This document shows, in pieces, positions 22,240 through 34,448 of a stretch of DNA of 64,000 nucleotides; the stretch's first letter is position 1; each line of letters begins with the position of its first letter. The stretch comes from Stagonosporopsis chrysanthemi (lineage: Eukaryota > Ascomycota > Dothideomycetes > Pleosporales > Didymellaceae). Made by a program: the position numbers and the translations under genes. Under the pieces are notes generated by a model. It saw only the letters and a list, made by a program, of their open reading frames with translations, was not told the DNA's origin and ran no database searches. Location: assembly GCA_022560025.1 (NCBI GenBank), contig JAFISE010000004.1, positions 186,001 through 250,000 of the forward strand. Direction: 5' to 3'.

Positions 22240-23520
22240 ATGCATCAACAAAATCGTGTTTCTAGTCTGCCTGACGGCCACAGCCATAGTTTGCACACAA
22301 CACGAAATGATGTCTACCATTCACAACAAGACCGAGGACACCAAGACACGCATCCACCGGCTCCGAGCGCCACGCCCTGGTTTAGTGATGATGAAGACTT
22401 CTCCCCTCGGGCCTCAAAGTACTATAGCGACCTGTTCGCACTCTACACACAGCGACAGCCTGCAGATGTCGCGCCAAGGAGCAATCAGCCTGCTGCAGCT
22501 CCCGCAGTCGACGCCCGGAGAGCGTCTACAGCTACCACTTTTCCCGGTTCTGCAGTGCGGGACACTGAACTGAGAAAGACTAACTTCGTACAGCAGCCCT
22601 CAGGACAGGATAAGACCACGTCCGCTCCAAGCCATTCATTCCTCAAAAAGAACTACCAGAGAGCCAAAGCCATCTACCAGACCGGCCCAGCTGGTGAGGC
22701 AGAATTGTTTTGGGAAGGCATCAAAGGCTACCGGGAAGCTAGACGAGGTGCAGTCTTCGAGATGTGCATACTCAGACCAACAAACTTAGCCCCTCGACAG
22801 CCACGTGTCGACTCAGCGGTAAGCTACGGAGATATCTCAGACACATCCTGCGAAGTCCCCATCAAGCTCCATCATACCGCCTTGACCGTAGATATGAACA
22901 AGCCCCTGCCGCCGGCTCACCCGTTGCACAACGTGCCGCCCAAGCGTGCGCAGAAGGGCAAAGATAAGCTGCTTGACTTGAACAAACCTTTGCCTCGAAC
23001 ACCATTGCCATACTCAGACACATTAGCGGCGGCAGACGAGTCGCCCGTCGACGCGCCGTGGCATGTTCACACGCAGACAGTGGGTCCAGCAGTCCTTCCC
23101 CACCACCCACAAGCTGCGGTCAACAAACCCCTACCCTCCATCCCGGGTAAGTCCAAAGCATCAAAGGAGGACCGGGCGCGCGCCGCTCTCAAGGCCACAA
23201 TCTCCCGCCCGATCCTTGTACCCTCTCCTACATACCCGTCTCTCTCCTTCCAGGTCACAGACATGGATATACCGAGTAAGAACGCAAAAGGTAATTCAAA
23301 AACACCCTCGTCGCCAACTTGGCGCGATAGGTTTGCACATCCGACACTACCTGCGTTGGCGCGGCAGAAGAAGAAGCGGCCAGATTCAGGTGAGAGCTTT
23401 GGGTGCCAGGGTGTGGAGGAAGGTGAGGGGGGGTTGCAGCCTTTCCCGCTTTGTACGGGGAGTAGCGGTGATGTTCGGGAGAAGTGGGTGGATCCTAGAT
23501 TGACGGGACGGTGGATTTGA
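22240..23520 (+). CDS. Uncharacterised disordered protein with NKPLP repeats
   Basis: Single-exon model of 426 aa beginning MHQQNRVSS. Most of it is polar and probably unstructured. The more ordered block is LKKNYQRAKAIYQTGPAGEAELFWEGIKGYREARRG-like, near residues 130-170. Three copies of NKPLP occur, each followed by a proline-rich stretch (MNKPLPPAHPL, LNKPLPRTPLP, VNKPLPSIPG), which could be SH3-type ligands. The C-terminus has WRDRFAHPTLPALARQKKKR, then an acidic tail ending DPRLTGRW. No enzyme motif, signal or membrane segment is visible. A GTGAGA near 23391 with a CAG about 50 bp on could mark a terminal intron and a shorter C-terminus. I do not recognise the family. Confidence 0.6.
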   Translation: MHQQNRVSSLPDGHSHSLHTTRNDVYHSQQDRGHQDTHPPAPSATPWFSDDEDFSPRASKYYSDLFALYTQRQPADVAPRSNQPAAAPAVDARRASTATTFPGSAVRDTELRKTNFVQQPSGQDKTTSAPSHSFLKKNYQRAKAIYQTGPAGEAELFWEGIKGYREARRGAVFEMCILRPTNLAPRQPRVDSAVSYGDISDTSCEVPIKLHHTALTVDMNKPLPPAHPLHNVPPKRAQKGKDKLLDLNKPLPRTPLPYSDTLAAADESPVDAPWHVHTQTVGPAVLPHHPQAAVNKPLPSIPGKSKASKEDRARAALKATISRPILVPSPTYPSLSFQVTDMDIPSKNAKGNSKTPSSPTWRDRFAHPTLPALARQKKKRPDSGESFGCQGVEEGEGGLQPFPLCTGSSGDVREKWVDPRLTGRWI

Positions 23521-25664
23521 GGGGGTGTTTTTATTCCTGCATTGTTGGTGTTTTAATACAATTAGATCTTTCTATTGTCGAATGTAGTGTTTGGTGATGA
23601 AGGTGAAAGACAGCGCATCACGGTCTAGGACTGCCATTGGTATCTGGTGCCTCTCTGTATAGTCGAAACGTGAGTAAAAACGGGAGATGTCTCCATGGTG
23701 GCTGCGCGAACACGTGAGTCTAACGAATGCCCAGCTTCACAAATGAGATGCTCCAGTGGTGACGGCATTGAAGGCTGGGAGGTAGTACAGTGTACGTGCA
23801 AGACACCAGAATCGTGGAGGTGAGACGGCTGGTGGTGCAAGGGAAAGTGTAAAAGTAGCCTTCTCTGCAGCCAGAGCTTACACAGCAGCTGCCGGCCGCG
23901 ACAACGTGACCCGTGAGATTTTACGGTTCATCGTGCGTGTCTCACATTGCAAGCAAGGCAGAGTGGCAAGCCGGTAGATACCGACTGGCCTTCATCGCGA
24001 TGTTCCTCGGTTGGAACAACCTGCATATTGGCGTGTTGAATGAGGCTTCATCTAGACAAGAATCGAGAGGGGGATGCTATTCCTTGTCCAATACCAAGAG
24101 CTGCGCGATGTGCATACAAAGTGCAACCACGCTTTCACAGGCACGACGTGGACCTGTCCAGGAGGCTGTCGAGGATGCCAGCACACTAGCTTCACTACGG
24201 CCGTTGAACGCTGGAAACGCATGGCAGATCTCTGCGGGCCGCGTGCCACTCCACAACGCGCAAAAGGCCCCAAAAATAGGCGTGCGAGGTTGAAAACGGA
24301 TTTACCCTGTTGCAGCTAGGGTGAAGAAATTGAGCCAGGTAAATGGCCCTGTTGTGCGGTGGTGTGTTGCACGGCCAGGTCTACGCGTGGCCAATTAGTC
24401 TTCTATGCAATGTGCCTCGTCCTGCAGCTGCGGCACGCACAAGCCTGCGCTGATAGGCGACGCTCCCCTGCGCGCCTTCCCAGCCCGCCGTTCGTCACGG
24501 CGGATTGGTAAGACGTGAGCTGACGGCCGTGGCAAACTTACTTGAGCAGATCGTTTATAATAAGAGCGCGGGCGGCATAGTGCTCTTATGCCCCATGGTA
24601 GGCGGTAATCGAGACAGCGACGCGGAGGCAAGACGTTGACTCGAGCCTCTCTACCCTCGTTGACTGTCTTGGAGCGAGGTCGTGGCGGGGCTGCGCTAAT
24701 GCCGGCCACCAGCGGCTGCAGAGCAGTCGCAGGGCCGCTGCAGGCTGCCATTGGCCGGCCGCGTACCTTCCCGCTGAGCTTCTGAGCTTAAACCGCCTAG
24801 CGCAAATGTACTCGATGCATGGCTCCGACCACTCACCTCTCGCAACGGTCAGGTCGCGTTTTGCAGGCGCGAAACAGCTGCCAGCAATTGGACGTTGCAG
24901 ATCCAATGCCCTGGATTTCGAGCGCCCGTGGACTCGGCAGAGCTTTGCGCCCGAGGGGCGCGAGGTGCGAACATGGCCTCCTTCTGCGGGTTCCTTTTTC
25001 TCTGGAAGACTTCACCGTCTTTGGGGCGCAAAAGAAGCCTACGTACGACCTTGACAACTGACGACAGCAACGCTCTGGACCGTGCTCCGTGATCGCGCTG
25101 ACAGCAGGATCAGCAAGCTGTCAGATATATCAAGACCAAGACCTTCGCACGGCAGCACGCTGGTCTGGACGCGCAGCCCTTAGGCCTTGTCTACTGACTT
25201 CATCCGGGCGTCTATTTCTGGGCCACCACTCTGCGTCGTCCTCTGCGCGCCTCTGCGACCACCTCGTCTCCCCGCTCCACCTATCAGACAGGCATCCGCA
25301 CTCGTGCAGGCATCTTACTTTTCATACGTTGTAAGTACCCGCCCACTATCGTTCCGATCTCTCCCCACCAGCTGCCACCCATAGCTCCTTCTGTCCAATC
25401 CAAGAGCTCGTAGCCTTCGAAGCGCCCGCTATCTAAAGTCAGCGCTTCGCCTGCTCCGTCGTCTTTCCTCTCTAGCAGGTCTCATTGTAATACCTTGTGC
25501 TTCTCTGCAACTGTCTCTCTTACTGCACTGCACGCCTCTGTCCTCCTGCGCGGCTGGTCTAAGCTGGTCTGGATTATAGTCGTTGTCTCTCCATACCCAT
25601 CTCTACTCTTCTGTCTTGACCCTCTCATGAGAGGTCCACCACGTGTTCGCGCAAAGGTCTAAGG
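23521..25664. other. 2.1 kb gene-free region
   Basis: Open frames here (for example 24395-24906 minus and 24806-25092 on both strands) overlap one another and show no recognisable domain. The last 400 bp before 25665 are pyrimidine-rich (CT-rich), fitting a leader for the next gene. Confidence 0.5.
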
Positions 25665-27223
25665 ATGTCAACCAACAATAAGAAGGGTCTCACAGTTACG
25701 ATTGAACGACGAAACACAGACGACTCGACCTCATCAGAAGTCAAGACACCTCGCACAGCACGCTTCGCCGAAGCCACATCAGTGTACTCACCCATCGACG
25801 CACCCAAGTCGCCTTTCGCGTCGTATCCTACCAACCACTACAAGCCTCAACCTCAAGTATCAGACGTCGGCTTCGGCTACGTTCAACCAGTCGAGATGGA
25901 AGAAACAGATAGGAGATACCTCCCTCCACCAACGCCCAAGGGCCCTCTCAAAAGTGCCTTGAAGTCGCCTGGCGCGCCTCCTCGGACACCTGGCAGGCCA
26001 AGCATGATATTGAGCCCTACTTTCAGAGAAGAGCGTGACCTCGAGAAGCAGGAAGCGTCTCTGGAGAAGGAGCAAGCCAAAGATATTGTGAGCTCATGTT
26101 GCCAACTCCATTGTAGTAAGAAGCTAATAACAAGTAGAAAGTAAAAGTTCGCGTAAGGATCGCGAAGATTTTCCTGCGTGGCATCAACTTCGCCTGCAGC
26201 CTCATTGTCCTCTCCATGATTGCAACCGCACTAGCTATTTTCCACGCAACAAAGTCGCTGCCAAAGCGCAACAACCTCCCACCATGGGCTGACAACACCA
26301 AGACCTGGCCCCAGATTCTCCTGCTGACTATTGCTTGTATCTCCTTGTTGATGTCTATCATTGTTATGGTTGCATACTGCAGGGGAGGGCACAATCGAGC
26401 CGAAAAGGTAGCAGCCTACTACACCATCTTCGCCGTCGGTTTCTTCATCTTCAGCATCATCATGTGGGCTGTAGGAGCAGCCGTCTTCAACCAAAGTAAA
26501 GCACAAAACCAGAACAAAGACATGTGGGGATGGTCATGCGTCGATAACAAGAGGCGACACCTTTTTGAAGATGACATTTCTTACGCCCTTGTCTGTCGTC
26601 TCCAGAACTGGGCGCTCGTCTGCTGCATCATCGAGGTTGTCATCGAAGTTCTTTGCATCATCATCTACGGTATCGTTTTCTACCGTTTCTGGTCCAAGAG
26701 GAAGCTCAGGAAGTCCATGGCCGTCCGCGACAAGGCGCGATCTGATCTCTACCTGGCCCAGCTTCGATCGCAGTCGGCGCCCAACACACCCGGCTTCGGT
26801 CCTCTCTCACCTCGCTCAGGCGGCTGGCGCCCACCACCAGGCCACCCGGATTACATTGACCCCAACGCTGCAGCTCACGACGGCGAAGACGGCAAAGTCC
26901 AGTACGCCCAGGTCCGCGAGATTGTTCAGCCTCAGCCTTTCACCCTGCAAGCGCCACCCATCAAGGTCACTGGTGCAACACCCAAGATCAGCCAGGACGG
27001 CTTCGATGCACCCGCGCGCACACAGACTGTCTCGCCACCACTACCTCCTGTATCCCCTGGATTTGAGAGACATAACGACCACGTCGCCGCCGCACCAGGC
27101 GAGCAGCAATACGCCGCTGTTCCCATCCCGGGAGCGTACACACCCCTGGCCTCGCCGTCGTACCCGCCACCGCAGCAGCAGCAGCAGCAAGGGTTCGACT
27201 TTGGTCCTAACGCCGCTCGATAA
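25665..27223 (+). CDS. Four-transmembrane fungal plasma-membrane-type protein
   Basis: Exons 25665-26087 and 26138-27223, joined across a 50-nt intron (GTGAGC...GTAG), give 502 aa. A disordered N-terminal half (about 140 residues, beginning MSTNNKKGLTVTIERR) precedes four hydrophobic helices: near 152-177, 204-228, 243-266 and 306-332. The N-terminus and the even helix number point to both ends being cytosolic. The C-terminal tail is Pro/Ser-rich and ends with a run of glutamines before GFDFGPNAAR. The layout recalls MARVEL-like proteins and the Neurospora cell-fusion protein HAM-8; that comparison is from memory and tentative. No catalytic residues are seen, so a structural or signalling role at the cell surface is more likely. 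Confidence 0.8.
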
Positions 27224-28156
27224 ATGCAATCAGCACGTGTGTACATTTTTCTCTCCAGCACAAGACGGCATATTGCGCGCGCATCGTTATCTTTTCTCTT
27301 CTTCTCCAATCTAAGATCAGGGTCATTTTGGGCATGGCTGGCGATCACGGATGCTTTGTACATTTTTCTGGGAATATATGCGCTAAGCCGGGTCAAGGCT
27401 TGTTATAACTCGTTCGCACCTTTTTCTTTTTGTTTATTTGCTGTTCTGTTGTCGTTGTTCGTTTGACACGTCTCCGCGAGATACCTTTGCGTTTGGGTTA
27501 GCAGTAGCAGTAGCAGGCACGTCGCCGTTGTCGCTCACTTGGTTGGTGTTGGACCGTGGCACATGGGAAAGCGAAAGAGAGTGCGCGTCGCTTGCAGTTG
27601 CAGTAGCTGTGAGTGGCACATAGTTTGTCGCCAAGTTGCAGATGAATCAACAATCTTCACCATTACATTCCCTTCCCCCCGTTCAAGCACTCTCGCCCCA
27701 TGCCACTCTCCTCCACCAAACTCGTCCGCACTCCCTCGGCCCCCTGAGCCAACTCTCACCTGCTCTCACGTGTCCCTTCCTGTAGCCGCCCGCACCACCG
27801 CGCCATCGTCTCCACCCTGTGCGCCGCCCCGTGTCACAACGCGTGGGGAAGGGCGGTGGCTGGATTGGGGTTGGCTGGGTGGGGATAAGGAGAGATGGGA
27901 GGAGGAAGGGGATGGCGTGGCGTGGTGTGCGTTGCGTGAAGGGTCGCAGGATGGGTCGTGGGGGTTGGGGCCGTGGCGCGTAGGGGTTGGCATGATGCGA
28001 GTTCAGTGTGGAGCTGCGTGGTTGGGATGCTGGTGAGATGCAGAGGTTGCGAGAGAGGAGGGGGAGGAGGACGGTGTGAGAGAAGAGGAATGCAGAAATG
28101 GGTGCTGTTCATTCGATGCATTGTCTATCATACCAGTGTAAAGCATGGTCTATCGC
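27224..28156. other. 0.9 kb spacer between convergent genes
   Basis: Lies between the four-TM gene and the dolichol kinase gene, which converge. It contains a GCAGTA-type hexamer repeat near 27500 and a G-rich stretch (27840-28090). No gene recognised. Confidence 0.5.
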
Positions 28157-31015
28157 CTATAGTCTCACACCTCGTACAAGGACCCACAGCACAACGGGCA
28201 CAATCACGTTGTCGTTTCCGCCTGTCAGCACCGCCTCGTTGAGACTCGCACCCGCTGCACACAGCGCCGCCTTGGCCACTGTGAGCCCGGCGTCGACGGC
28301 CAATTCCACGGTTGACTTTGCCGGTGCGTTCACATCGCCCCAGCCGATATGCAACCACACGCGCGCAAACACGAGACCGATTGTGACGGCGACGGCGAAA
28401 GCGAGTGAGCCCTCGAGCGACTTGCCCCCAGCCCAGGGCCACTTGCGGCGGCCGTACCGTCTACCGATCAGTGACGCCGCTGCGTCGCCCATGCCGACAC
28501 ACACCACGCCGGCGACCATACTCACGTCTTGGGAGCCAACGTCCCAGTCGACCCAGGGCTCTGCACCGGAGCGGTTTGTAGCAGCAAGCGAGAGCCAGAG
28601 CGGGATTGCGCAGCCGATAAGCAGGAAGATGTGCGAGACAACTACGGGACCGCGCAGGTCACGGCCGTCGACGTACGGAGTGAGGAAGGTGGCGATCGGG
28701 CGTGAAAGAGGAGGCAGCTGGCTTGCGCGGATAAGGTCGAGCAGCAGGAAGATGGCGAGGACGAGGCTGAGTGCTAACGCGACGAAGCACGGATCGATGT
28801 ATATGGTGGGTAGTAGCATAGCAACCATAGTGCCGTGGAAGACTTTGCGCCGCGTGTCGACTTCAACGAGCGCAGATAGGGAAAGGACGGAGAGGAGGCC
28901 TACGACTATGGTGGCCGCGCAGTAGACGCACAGTAGGAGACGGGTGTTTGCTTCGCCAACGAGCACGGTGCGGATGTAGTCTGCAGGGGGCAGAGATGCA
29001 GTGAGCTGTGCAAGGTCGTCTGAGTCCTGAATAGGGGGAAGAGGAATCCACCAGTCGAGGTTCCAGCGGAACACTTCCCAGCGTAGGCTACGCACGTTGC
29101 CGAAGAGGTAGCTGATGGCCCAGCCGAAGGGCTCGTTATTGCGTAGTGCGGTCTTCCCGATCACATATCTCAGGGGGCCGAGTATGATGAGTACGACCAC
29201 CACGTAGAAGTAGCCTGCATACACCCACTTCCTAACCATGGCCTGTGTGGGCGTCAGGGATAGGTAGGACTGTGCGATGGACTTTGAGCGTTTTCTGCTA
29301 GAAAGCCGATGTCTTGAGGTATGGTCATCGGCTACAAGAGCAGGCAAAGTGTTTCTGCGTGTGCGTCCTTGGGCATTTGCTAGGTCGGCATCATTGGTGA
29401 GGCCGTCAAAGCCGGTTCTGTGCGAATCCACTGCAGACTGAGGCTCCTGTCTGTTGGCCGCAATATTGCTGCGCATGGATTCTACTATCTTCAATCTGAA
29501 GCTGATGGTTTTCTGAAGTGAGCCTCGCAACGCAGGCACGTCGTCGTCTGCATCGCTGTCTGAGGCATGTCCTCTTGTCGTGCTCGTGCTTGGCTTTGGT
29601 CGCAAGCTTTCATTTAGAGTATCAATGAAAGACTGTTGGTTCTTGATGATCTTTCCGGCGCGCCTGAATCGCCATCGCGGGATTCTGGCAAGTGCAACAC
29701 CCCATTTGAGCACCCTTCCGCATGTTACGAATAGTCCAACCCCGCCAAGCCACAACAATGTTTTAAGGATGCCTGCCTGGGGTGAAGTCGTAAACAGCAG
29801 GATGTTGATTAACCCAATGGAAAGCAAATGCAATTCGGTAGAAAGCAGGCTTGTCGTCGTTAGATAGTAGAGTGGTGGGAGCAGAGCTTGGTGCAGCGGG
29901 AAGAGTATTGCTAGACCATCAGGGTCAAGCCCTTCGGGTGGAGGTAGCTTGAGCTTGTATGGACGAGATGCAAGCAGCCTCGATGGTATGTCTGTATTTT
30001 CCGAGGCCAGAAGTGGTAAAATCGAAATGAACCAGTGAGCAGAAGAATAGCCCAGCAGCGGCTTGCCGAACGGTACAAGTTGGGGCGGCAAAGCAGCCAG
30101 CCCGAGTATAAGGTTAGGTAAAAGCGGTTTGGGGTATAATGCGAAAAGAGAAATCGAAATTAGGGCCGGGAGAATGGCAGGGTATAGTATCGGCGCGGGG
30201 TCGAAAGACGCAGGTATTCGTAATCGCTGGCGGAATCCTAATGTCGAGCGAGGGCTTATTCTCGAGGAATGATACAAAAGTCTGAGAGGATATACCCCCA
30301 TGACCCCTAACATAACTGCCGCATAAGTAGCAAATTCTGCTGGGCACAGATTAGCTGTATTTTTTATGTGGCTTTTTATGCCCCTGAACGAACCTCTATG
30401 CCATTCGAGCAGCTTCGACCAGCACTCGCAGCCATTGACAGCAAGAAGACCTATGCCAGCCAGTAACGCTGTCTCGGTGGCTCTTCGAACCACTTCGCTG
30501 CGCCGCCTCTTTATGTACTTCTGCCTGGCTGCTTTCGCTTCCTTATCTGGTGACGGGGCTTGTGATGTAGTTTTCTTGTCCTGGAAATACTCTTCCGAGT
30601 ATTTGCTTACTTCTTCCTCAATTTGTGTTGGAGTCAGCAATGGACTCAGCCCCTCCTCTCGCAGACCTTTTCGATCGCGGAGACCCTTGCGTGGCCTCAA
30701 AGGGGGTGCAGGCAACGCCTTCACAAACTGGTAGCCTTCGTCATCGGCCTCCGTGCCGCTCTCGCTTGGCGACCTTGACGTGTGTTTTCTACGCTTCCGG
30801 TGATCTTCGTCTGACATTGTGCGGTCGGAGGGTCGAGGGGGTGTTCGAGATGCGGAGGCATTGTTGCTCGAGGTATCGCTGGGAGTCTGAGCATTACTCA
30901 AGTCTGCTCTATGACGAAGATATGGGTGCGGTGAACGGCGGAATAGCTCGAGTGCTTCGACCTCAGAAGCGGTAGGCGCATCTAGTGGCGCATCCGGGAA
31001 TGTCGATTTGTGCAT
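28157..31015 (-). CDS. SEC59: Dolichol kinase (Sec59 type)
   Basis: ER membrane enzyme that phosphorylates dolichol with CTP to make dolichyl phosphate, the lipid carrier for N-glycosylation, O-mannosylation and GPI anchors. Intronless, 952 aa from the ATG at 31015; the frame stays open further upstream but only with a non-ATG start, so 31015 is chosen. A polar, disordered head of about 200 residues is followed by many membrane helices. The diagnostic part is C-terminal: a KVFHGTMVAMLLP motif, then GMGDAAASLIGRRYGR and KSLEGSLAF, the proposed CTP-binding loop. The protein is nearly twice the length of yeast Sec59 (about 520 aa); the extra length is the head and an inserted basic loop near residues 480-620. 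Confidence 0.92.
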   Translation of the reverse strand: MHKSTFPDAPLDAPTASEVEALELFRRSPHPYLRHRADLSNAQTPSDTSSNNASASRTPPRPSDRTMSDEDHRKRRKHTSRSPSESGTEADDEGYQFVKALPAPPLRPRKGLRDRKGLREEGLSPLLTPTQIEEEVSKYSEEYFQDKKTTSQAPSPDKEAKAARQKYIKRRRSEVVRRATETALLAGIGLLAVNGCECWSKLLEWHRGSFRGIKSHIKNTANLCPAEFATYAAVMLGVMGVYPLRLLYHSSRISPRSTLGFRQRLRIPASFDPAPILYPAILPALISISLFALYPKPLLPNLILGLAALPPQLVPFGKPLLGYSSAHWFISILPLLASENTDIPSRLLASRPYKLKLPPPEGLDPDGLAILFPLHQALLPPLYYLTTTSLLSTELHLLSIGLINILLFTTSPQAGILKTLLWLGGVGLFVTCGRVLKWGVALARIPRWRFRRAGKIIKNQQSFIDTLNESLRPKPSTSTTRGHASDSDADDDVPALRGSLQKTISFRLKIVESMRSNIAANRQEPQSAVDSHRTGFDGLTNDADLANAQGRTRRNTLPALVADDHTSRHRLSSRKRSKSIAQSYLSLTPTQAMVRKWVYAGYFYVVVVLIILGPLRYVIGKTALRNNEPFGWAISYLFGNVRSLRWEVFRWNLDWWIPLPPIQDSDDLAQLTASLPPADYIRTVLVGEANTRLLLCVYCAATIVVGLLSVLSLSALVEVDTRRKVFHGTMVAMLLPTIYIDPCFVALALSLVLAIFLLLDLIRASQLPPLSRPIATFLTPYVDGRDLRGPVVVSHIFLLIGCAIPLWLSLAATNRSGAEPWVDWDVGSQDVSMVAGVVCVGMGDAAASLIGRRYGRRKWPWAGGKSLEGSLAFAVAVTIGLVFARVWLHIGWGDVNAPAKSTVELAVDAGLTVAKAALCAAGASLNEAVLTGGNDNVIVPVVLWVLVRGVRL

Positions 31016-31752
31016 CACGCCGCGCAGACTTCGAGGCGTGATTGCGTACTGCTTTGCGGAGCAGGGTGTGTTGCGACCGTTTTGACGAGCGGCGTGAGTC
31101 GTACTAAGTCGTTTATTGCTATGCGAAAGCGTGGCGTCTGGCGGGCTCCGTGAGCATTGTGGTGTTGCGAATTCAGCGAGCTTGCCCACAGCCGGTGGTA
31201 CGAGAAATACGAGGATAGAAGGGGGGAACGAGTAAATTGGCTTGCGTCAACATCAGACCTTGCATGGTCAGGAAAATGTCTTGTCTGGAGCAAGGCCTGA
31301 AGCCTTGACTGACTGTCCTTACACCTAGCGGCATGGCGTGTTGAGCAAACCCATGCTGACGTTGCTGGTCTCCACTCTCGGCTCGCGGCAACTAACCCAA
31401 TTGTTGAGTACCCTACAGTCACATGCGAAAACGACGACCGAACATGTCACTGTGTACTTGAATTGAAGACGAACATGCCTAACTTGTTCTGCGCGGCTTG
31501 TGTATGGGAAGTGTCCAGCAGAATGATGACATTTTATTTCTACAGGGGAGTCACGTTGTCTAGAAATTAATTGCTCATTGAGAAAGCAGCTTCAGCGAAG
31601 CTACCCCACACGTTGCTTTGGACATATGGATGAATGCATGTGATGCGAGTAATGTATTACTATGTTCATGTTGTACAATCGTCTATGCCATTTCATAACT
31701 GCACGAGATCTCAGACCAACGAACCTCGGCCCCTATGGTCTTCCGCCTACTT
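31016..31752. other. 0.74 kb spacer upstream of dolichol kinase
   Basis: Promoter side of dolichol kinase and the 3' flank of the aminopeptidase gene. The first 170 bp are open in the kinase frame but have no ATG. No separate gene seen. Confidence 0.5.
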
Positions 31753-34448
31753 TCACAAGTACTTGTGCTCCTTCAGCCACGCCTTGACGTCCTCAGAGTC
31801 ACGCTCTAACCAGGCAGCCTTTGCACTGACGCTATCGAGAGCCTGCGAGAGTGACATGTCGAAGCCCTTGGTGTTCTTGTCCTTGAAGAAAGCCTCAATT
31901 TCCTTGATGTGCTCCTGGTGAGTAAAGCTCGATGTAGCAATAGCAACTACAGAACTCAACAGGGGCAGACTGCTGGGGAGCCTCTTGACAAGCTCATCCC
32001 AATTGTCCTTGGTGAACTTCCATAGCGCATCACATCCCTCGGCGTGTCCGCGAAGGCCAGACAGTGGCAGGTAGATGTCCTGAGTCTTGACATGCTTGGT
32101 GAGCGAGAGATCGAGAGTGCGCTGGATGAGCTCCGGTGATTTAGCGCGTCCAAGTGCACGCAGTGCGGTGTTGCGCTCGACACTGGTCTCGGCATTGATG
32201 GCCTCGTGCTCCACAACATCGTACTCTGCCTTGCCGCCCTGGTCCAGGACGATGGCGTAAACGCTGCCTCGGAGGTTAGGGTGAATGGCCTTCTTGTCAC
32301 CAGCTTTGAACTTTTCCAACATATCAAATGCCGCCTTGGAGATGGCGTCGTCAGAGAAGCCGGCCGCACCAAACATCATAGCCTTAAATTGTTGCTCAAG
32401 ATGTCCGTCGTTCTCGGTGAAGGTCCAACCCAATTCGTGTGCCTTGCTGCTGCACAGCTCGCCTTGGAAAGTCTTCAGAGCATTCTTGACTTCTTTGTCC
32501 TCGAACATCCACGCGCCTCGTAGTGTGGCAATGCGCGTGATGATCTCGGACCAAACGACGAACTCGGGCTCCTGCTTGAAGCTGTCAAGCAGCGACAAGA
32601 TGCCAGATGTCTTCTGATAACCAGAAGCAGCCAGAGAACCCGCGTCAGCGATCATGCCTGCTCGGTCCTCGACGGATAGGAGACCTTGCTTAGCTGCGGC
32701 ACCGAGTTTCTCCAGCCGTTCGGGGGTGTAAGATGTACGGTAGAAACCGGAGTGATCGGCATTCAGCTTAAAGAAGTCTGTATTCTTGAGCTTGAGGTTC
32801 CTCTCGCGCTCGAAGAGAGTGACTTCCTCATCTACACCCTCCTTGGTGCGGAGCGCCAGGAAGATTGGGTACAGAGTCTCGTCTTCCTCGGGCTTGACAT
32901 CACCTGTGCGAAGGTAACGGTTTTGCTTCAGATGGATGGAGTCTGCGCTCTCAGTAACACTGACAACTGGGAAGCCAACCTTCTTCGTCCAGATGTCCAT
33001 GACCTTCTCGACGTCCTTGCCACTGGCATCGGACAAAGCAGCCCAGAGATCACCGGTTTGAGTGTTGCCGTAGGCGTGCTTCTTGAGATACCTGCGGATA
33101 CCCTCCATGAAGACATCCTCGCCCAAGTATTTCGAGATCATGCGGATGACACTGGAGCCCTTTGAGTATGAAATAGCATCAAAGATCTGGTTGATCTCGT
33201 CCGCTCTCTTGATCGGGACTTCGATTGGGTGACTGCTGCGCAGCGAGTCTAGGGACAGCGCGCTCGCCAGTGTGTCTGTGACGTAGCCCTCCCATACCTT
33301 CCAGTCAGGGTAGAAGACGTTGCAGGAGTACCATGACATCCAGGTTGCGAAACCCTCGTTGAGCCACAAACCTTCCCAGAAGTCCATGGTGACGAGGTTA
33401 CCGAACCACTGATGCGCAAGCTCGTGCTGTACAGTCTCGGCAACGCGTTGCTTGGTGGAAGCACCAGCATTCTTCTCGTCGATGAGGACATCCACGACGC
33501 GGTAAGTGACCAGACCCCAGTTCTCCATGGCGCCTGCACTGAAATCAGGAATGGCAACCATATCCATCTTCGGCAGAGGGAAAGGGCTGTCGAATGTCTC
33601 TTCGTAGAACTTCAAGGTCTTTGCAGCAAGCTCGAGCGAAAACCTGCCGTGTTCGATGTCGCTACCCTTAGGAGCGTAGACTCGGACAGGGACACGGAAA
33701 TCCTTAGTCTCGATGTAGTTCAGCTCTCCAACGATGAAGGCCAACAGGTAGGTCGACATGAGTGGAGTGGGGTTGAACGTGACGGCCTTCCTCTTTCCAC
33801 TGATGACCTTGGAGTCCACCTGCTTCTCCGACGCCACGTCCATGTTGCTCAAGCAGGTCATCTTCTCATCTGCGACCAACGTTACAGTGAACTTCGACTT
33901 CAGTGCCGGCTCGTCGAAGCAGGGAAATGCGCGTCTCGCATCGGTGGGCTCCATCTGTGACGTAGCCAGCCATGTGTCCGAGCCGTCTGCTGCCTTGGAC
34001 GACGATCGGTAGAAACCAGCCATATCGTCGTTCAGCGTGCCGGTGAAGGTCATGGTGAGCTTCGCCTTGCTGCCGCCGGGGATGGTTTGGTCAAAATCGA
34101 CCTTCGTCCACTGCTTCTCCTCATCGTGTGATATCCTGGGGCTGCTGGAGATGACTTGGTCGCCGGCGGTGACCTTGGTCGAGTGGATCTTGAGTTCGTT
34201 GGTGTTGAGAGAGATCGAGGTGCTGTCTTCGACAACATCTAAGCTGGGGAGGTAGGTCAGCATAGAGTTGCACCCTGTCTGTGGTCGCCTACATACTCAA
34301 TGGTCACTGAGCCCTCGTACGTGAACTTCTCAAAGTCTGGCTCGAGGGTCAAGTCGTAGTGGATTGGCTTGACGTTGGTGGGCAGCACCTCGCGGGTCTT
34401 GGTGACGTCCACATGCGAGTGAACGTCTGCACCAGCGTGTCTACACAT
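31753..34448 (-). CDS. APE2: M1-family zinc aminopeptidase (Ape2/Aap1 type)
   Basis: Removes N-terminal residues from peptides; the yeast relatives Ape2 and Aap1 act on leucine and arginine peptides. Exons 34297-34448 and 31753-34243, joined across a 53-nt intron (GTATGT...CCCCAG), give 880 aa, with the junction GSVTID-LDVVEDS. Visible features: GAMEN near residue 285, zinc motif HELAHQWFGN near 323 and the third ligand in NEGFATW about 19 residues on; the C-terminal half is the ERAP1-like helical domain. An in-frame ATG further up, at 34724, would add 92 residues rich in Arg and nearly free of acids, resembling a mitochondrial presequence. The short form matches the usual cytosolic length, so I chose 34448. 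Confidence 0.93.

Noticed and set aside
28157..31189. Longer dolichol kinase start at 31189
   Set aside because: The codon there is GTG; no ATG lies upstream of 31015 in frame.
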